From positions 62,001 through 126,000 of the forward strand of contig CADCLN010000001.1 of the NCBI GenBank assembly GCA_902802265.1: a stretch of 64,000 nt of DNA. Direction: 5' to 3'. The notes below the pieces were generated by a model. It made no database searches and was not told the origin of the DNA. It worked only from the letters and a program-made list of their open reading frames with translations. The translations under genes and the position numbers were made by a program. This document shows, in pieces, positions 63,375 to 64,000 of the stretch (its first letter is position 1; the number at the start of each line of letters is the position of its first letter). Origin of the DNA: an uncultured Bacteroidales bacterium (GTDB taxonomy: Bacteria > Bacteroidota > Bacteroidia > Bacteroidales > Bacteroidaceae).

Positions 63375-64000
63375 ATGAGAAAAACACTTGCAAGCCTTGC
63401 ATGGATGGCCACATTCACTTGCTCGCTCTGTGCACAAAGCCTCTTCAATGGCGGTCACAGTGATGCACCCTATGGATTCACCATCGGCTACGTCAGCAAA
63501 GATTGGCGAACTGACATGGACGGAAGAGTCGTACACGAAAACCTCTGGGGAGAACATGACAAACGAATGCACGGAATGCAAATGGGTTTCACTTATCAGC
63601 CGTGCCTGCCCATCGGAGCAGGCATCCACACAGGATTGTTCTACGAATGTTATTTCTCTGTCAGCCAATCGGTAAGAGACGCAGGTTACGACGACTTCAC
63701 AGAACACAATCTCTATTTGCCTATTCATCTGCAATGGCGGCTGCCCATCACCCAGCAAGCCTCCATCAGCCTTTTTGGTGGCATTGGACTCAACTGGGCC
63801 ATTTCTGGCACCTACAATGAACGCTATCGTGAATACATTTATGACGGCTACAACTTATGGGCTGCCATCGGCTTTCCTGTTGGTGGACGCTATGTGGAGG
63901 GTTCACGCATCGGTGAATATCAGAAATATGGACAAGGTGACTGGCCACGCCGATTGAATATGCAATGGGAATTTGGCTGCCATCTGCGTTACAAATATTT
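63375..64000 (+). CDS. Outer-membrane beta-barrel-like protein, C-terminus beyond the window
   Basis: 208 codons present, running off the right edge. Signal peptide MRKTLASLAWMATFTCSLCA. The mature part alternates hydrophobic and polar residues (FTIGYVSKDW, MQMGFTYQPCLPIGAGIHTG, LYLPIHLQWRLPITQQASIS, LFGGIGLNWAISGTYNERY), consistent with transmembrane strands, and resembles the outer-membrane beta-barrel domain proteins common in Bacteroidales. Family and function cannot be fixed without the rest. Confidence 0.75.
   Translation, partial: MRKTLASLAWMATFTCSLCAQSLFNGGHSDAPYGFTIGYVSKDWRTDMDGRVVHENLWGEHDKRMHGMQMGFTYQPCLPIGAGIHTGLFYECYFSVSQSVRDAGYDDFTEHNLYLPIHLQWRLPITQQASISLFGGIGLNWAISGTYNERYREYIYDGYNLWAAIGFPVGGRYVEGSRIGEYQKYGQGDWPRRLNMQWEFGCHLRYKY

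Overview
The window is chromosomal DNA from a member of the Bacteroidales, most probably a Prevotella-like organism (Prevotellaceae). The evidence is: Bacteroidetes-type promoters (a TAnnTTTG -7 box, in the best case with a TTTG -33 box 20 bp upstream) in front of most transcription units; the Bacteroidales thiamine locus (TPP riboswitch, TonB receptor, PnuT, thiamine pyrophosphokinase); a TamB-TamL pair with a lipoprotein TamA homologue; large VYGGG-repeat surface proteins; and secreted proteins with dockerin-like 'VEDIxxLIDxYL' tails. No rRNA, tRNA, CRISPR array or complete insertion sequence was seen.

Layout. 1-3920 (minus): tripartite RND efflux operon tolC-adaptor-pump; the pump runs off the left edge. 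4141-8149 (minus): riboswitch-controlled thiamine salvage operon. 8255-10038 (plus): DUF1460 amidase-like protein and a lipoprotein cyclophilin. 10065-11525 (minus): small membrane protein, PHP hydrolase and a Cys-rich, HTH-like protein, with a strictly 22-bp-periodic array of palindromes upstream (11591-11706). 11864-13933: secreted dockerin-tailed repeat protein. 13982-16013: tetR-fabG-rluA. 16151-17530: radA. 17722-21998 (plus): leuA-leuC-leuD, a small unknown protein and a low-molecular-weight phosphatase; leuB is absent. 21964-23739 (minus): DUF4833 protein, AraC regulator, RidA. 23841-25635 (plus): RNase H and a sugar porter. 25636-26076: repeat-dense non-coding DNA. 26077-28944: paralogue of the 11864 protein. 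29059-30594 (minus): gpmI. 31311-41108 (plus): giant adhesin of about 3,230 residues whose 5' end carries what looks like the start of an IS1595-type transposase gene.

41115-45603: YhaM-like HD nuclease (minus), then on plus a GH30 glycosidase, a dockerin-tailed transglutaminase-like protein and a nitroreductase. 45773-48461 (plus): two small YbjN-like proteins followed by a pseudokinase-AAA+ ATPase fusion, which I consider the most novel gene set here. 48634-51251 (minus): a sigma-factor-like protein with two C-terminal HTH segments, a small protein and an unknown 338-residue protein. 51365-52360: lipoprotein with two lipocalin-like domains. 52522-53788: manA and a small downstream gene. 53865-63122 (minus): mdh, GH53 endo-galactanase, tamB, tamL. 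63375-64000: start of an outer-membrane barrel protein.

How it fits together: housekeeping modules (leucine synthesis, thiamine salvage, glycolysis and TCA enzymes, DNA repair, envelope biogenesis) are interleaved with surface or secreted glycan-related proteins. Four secreted proteins share a dockerin-like C-terminus. Many intergenic regions contain short 7-10-bp tandem repeats or palindromic REP-like elements.
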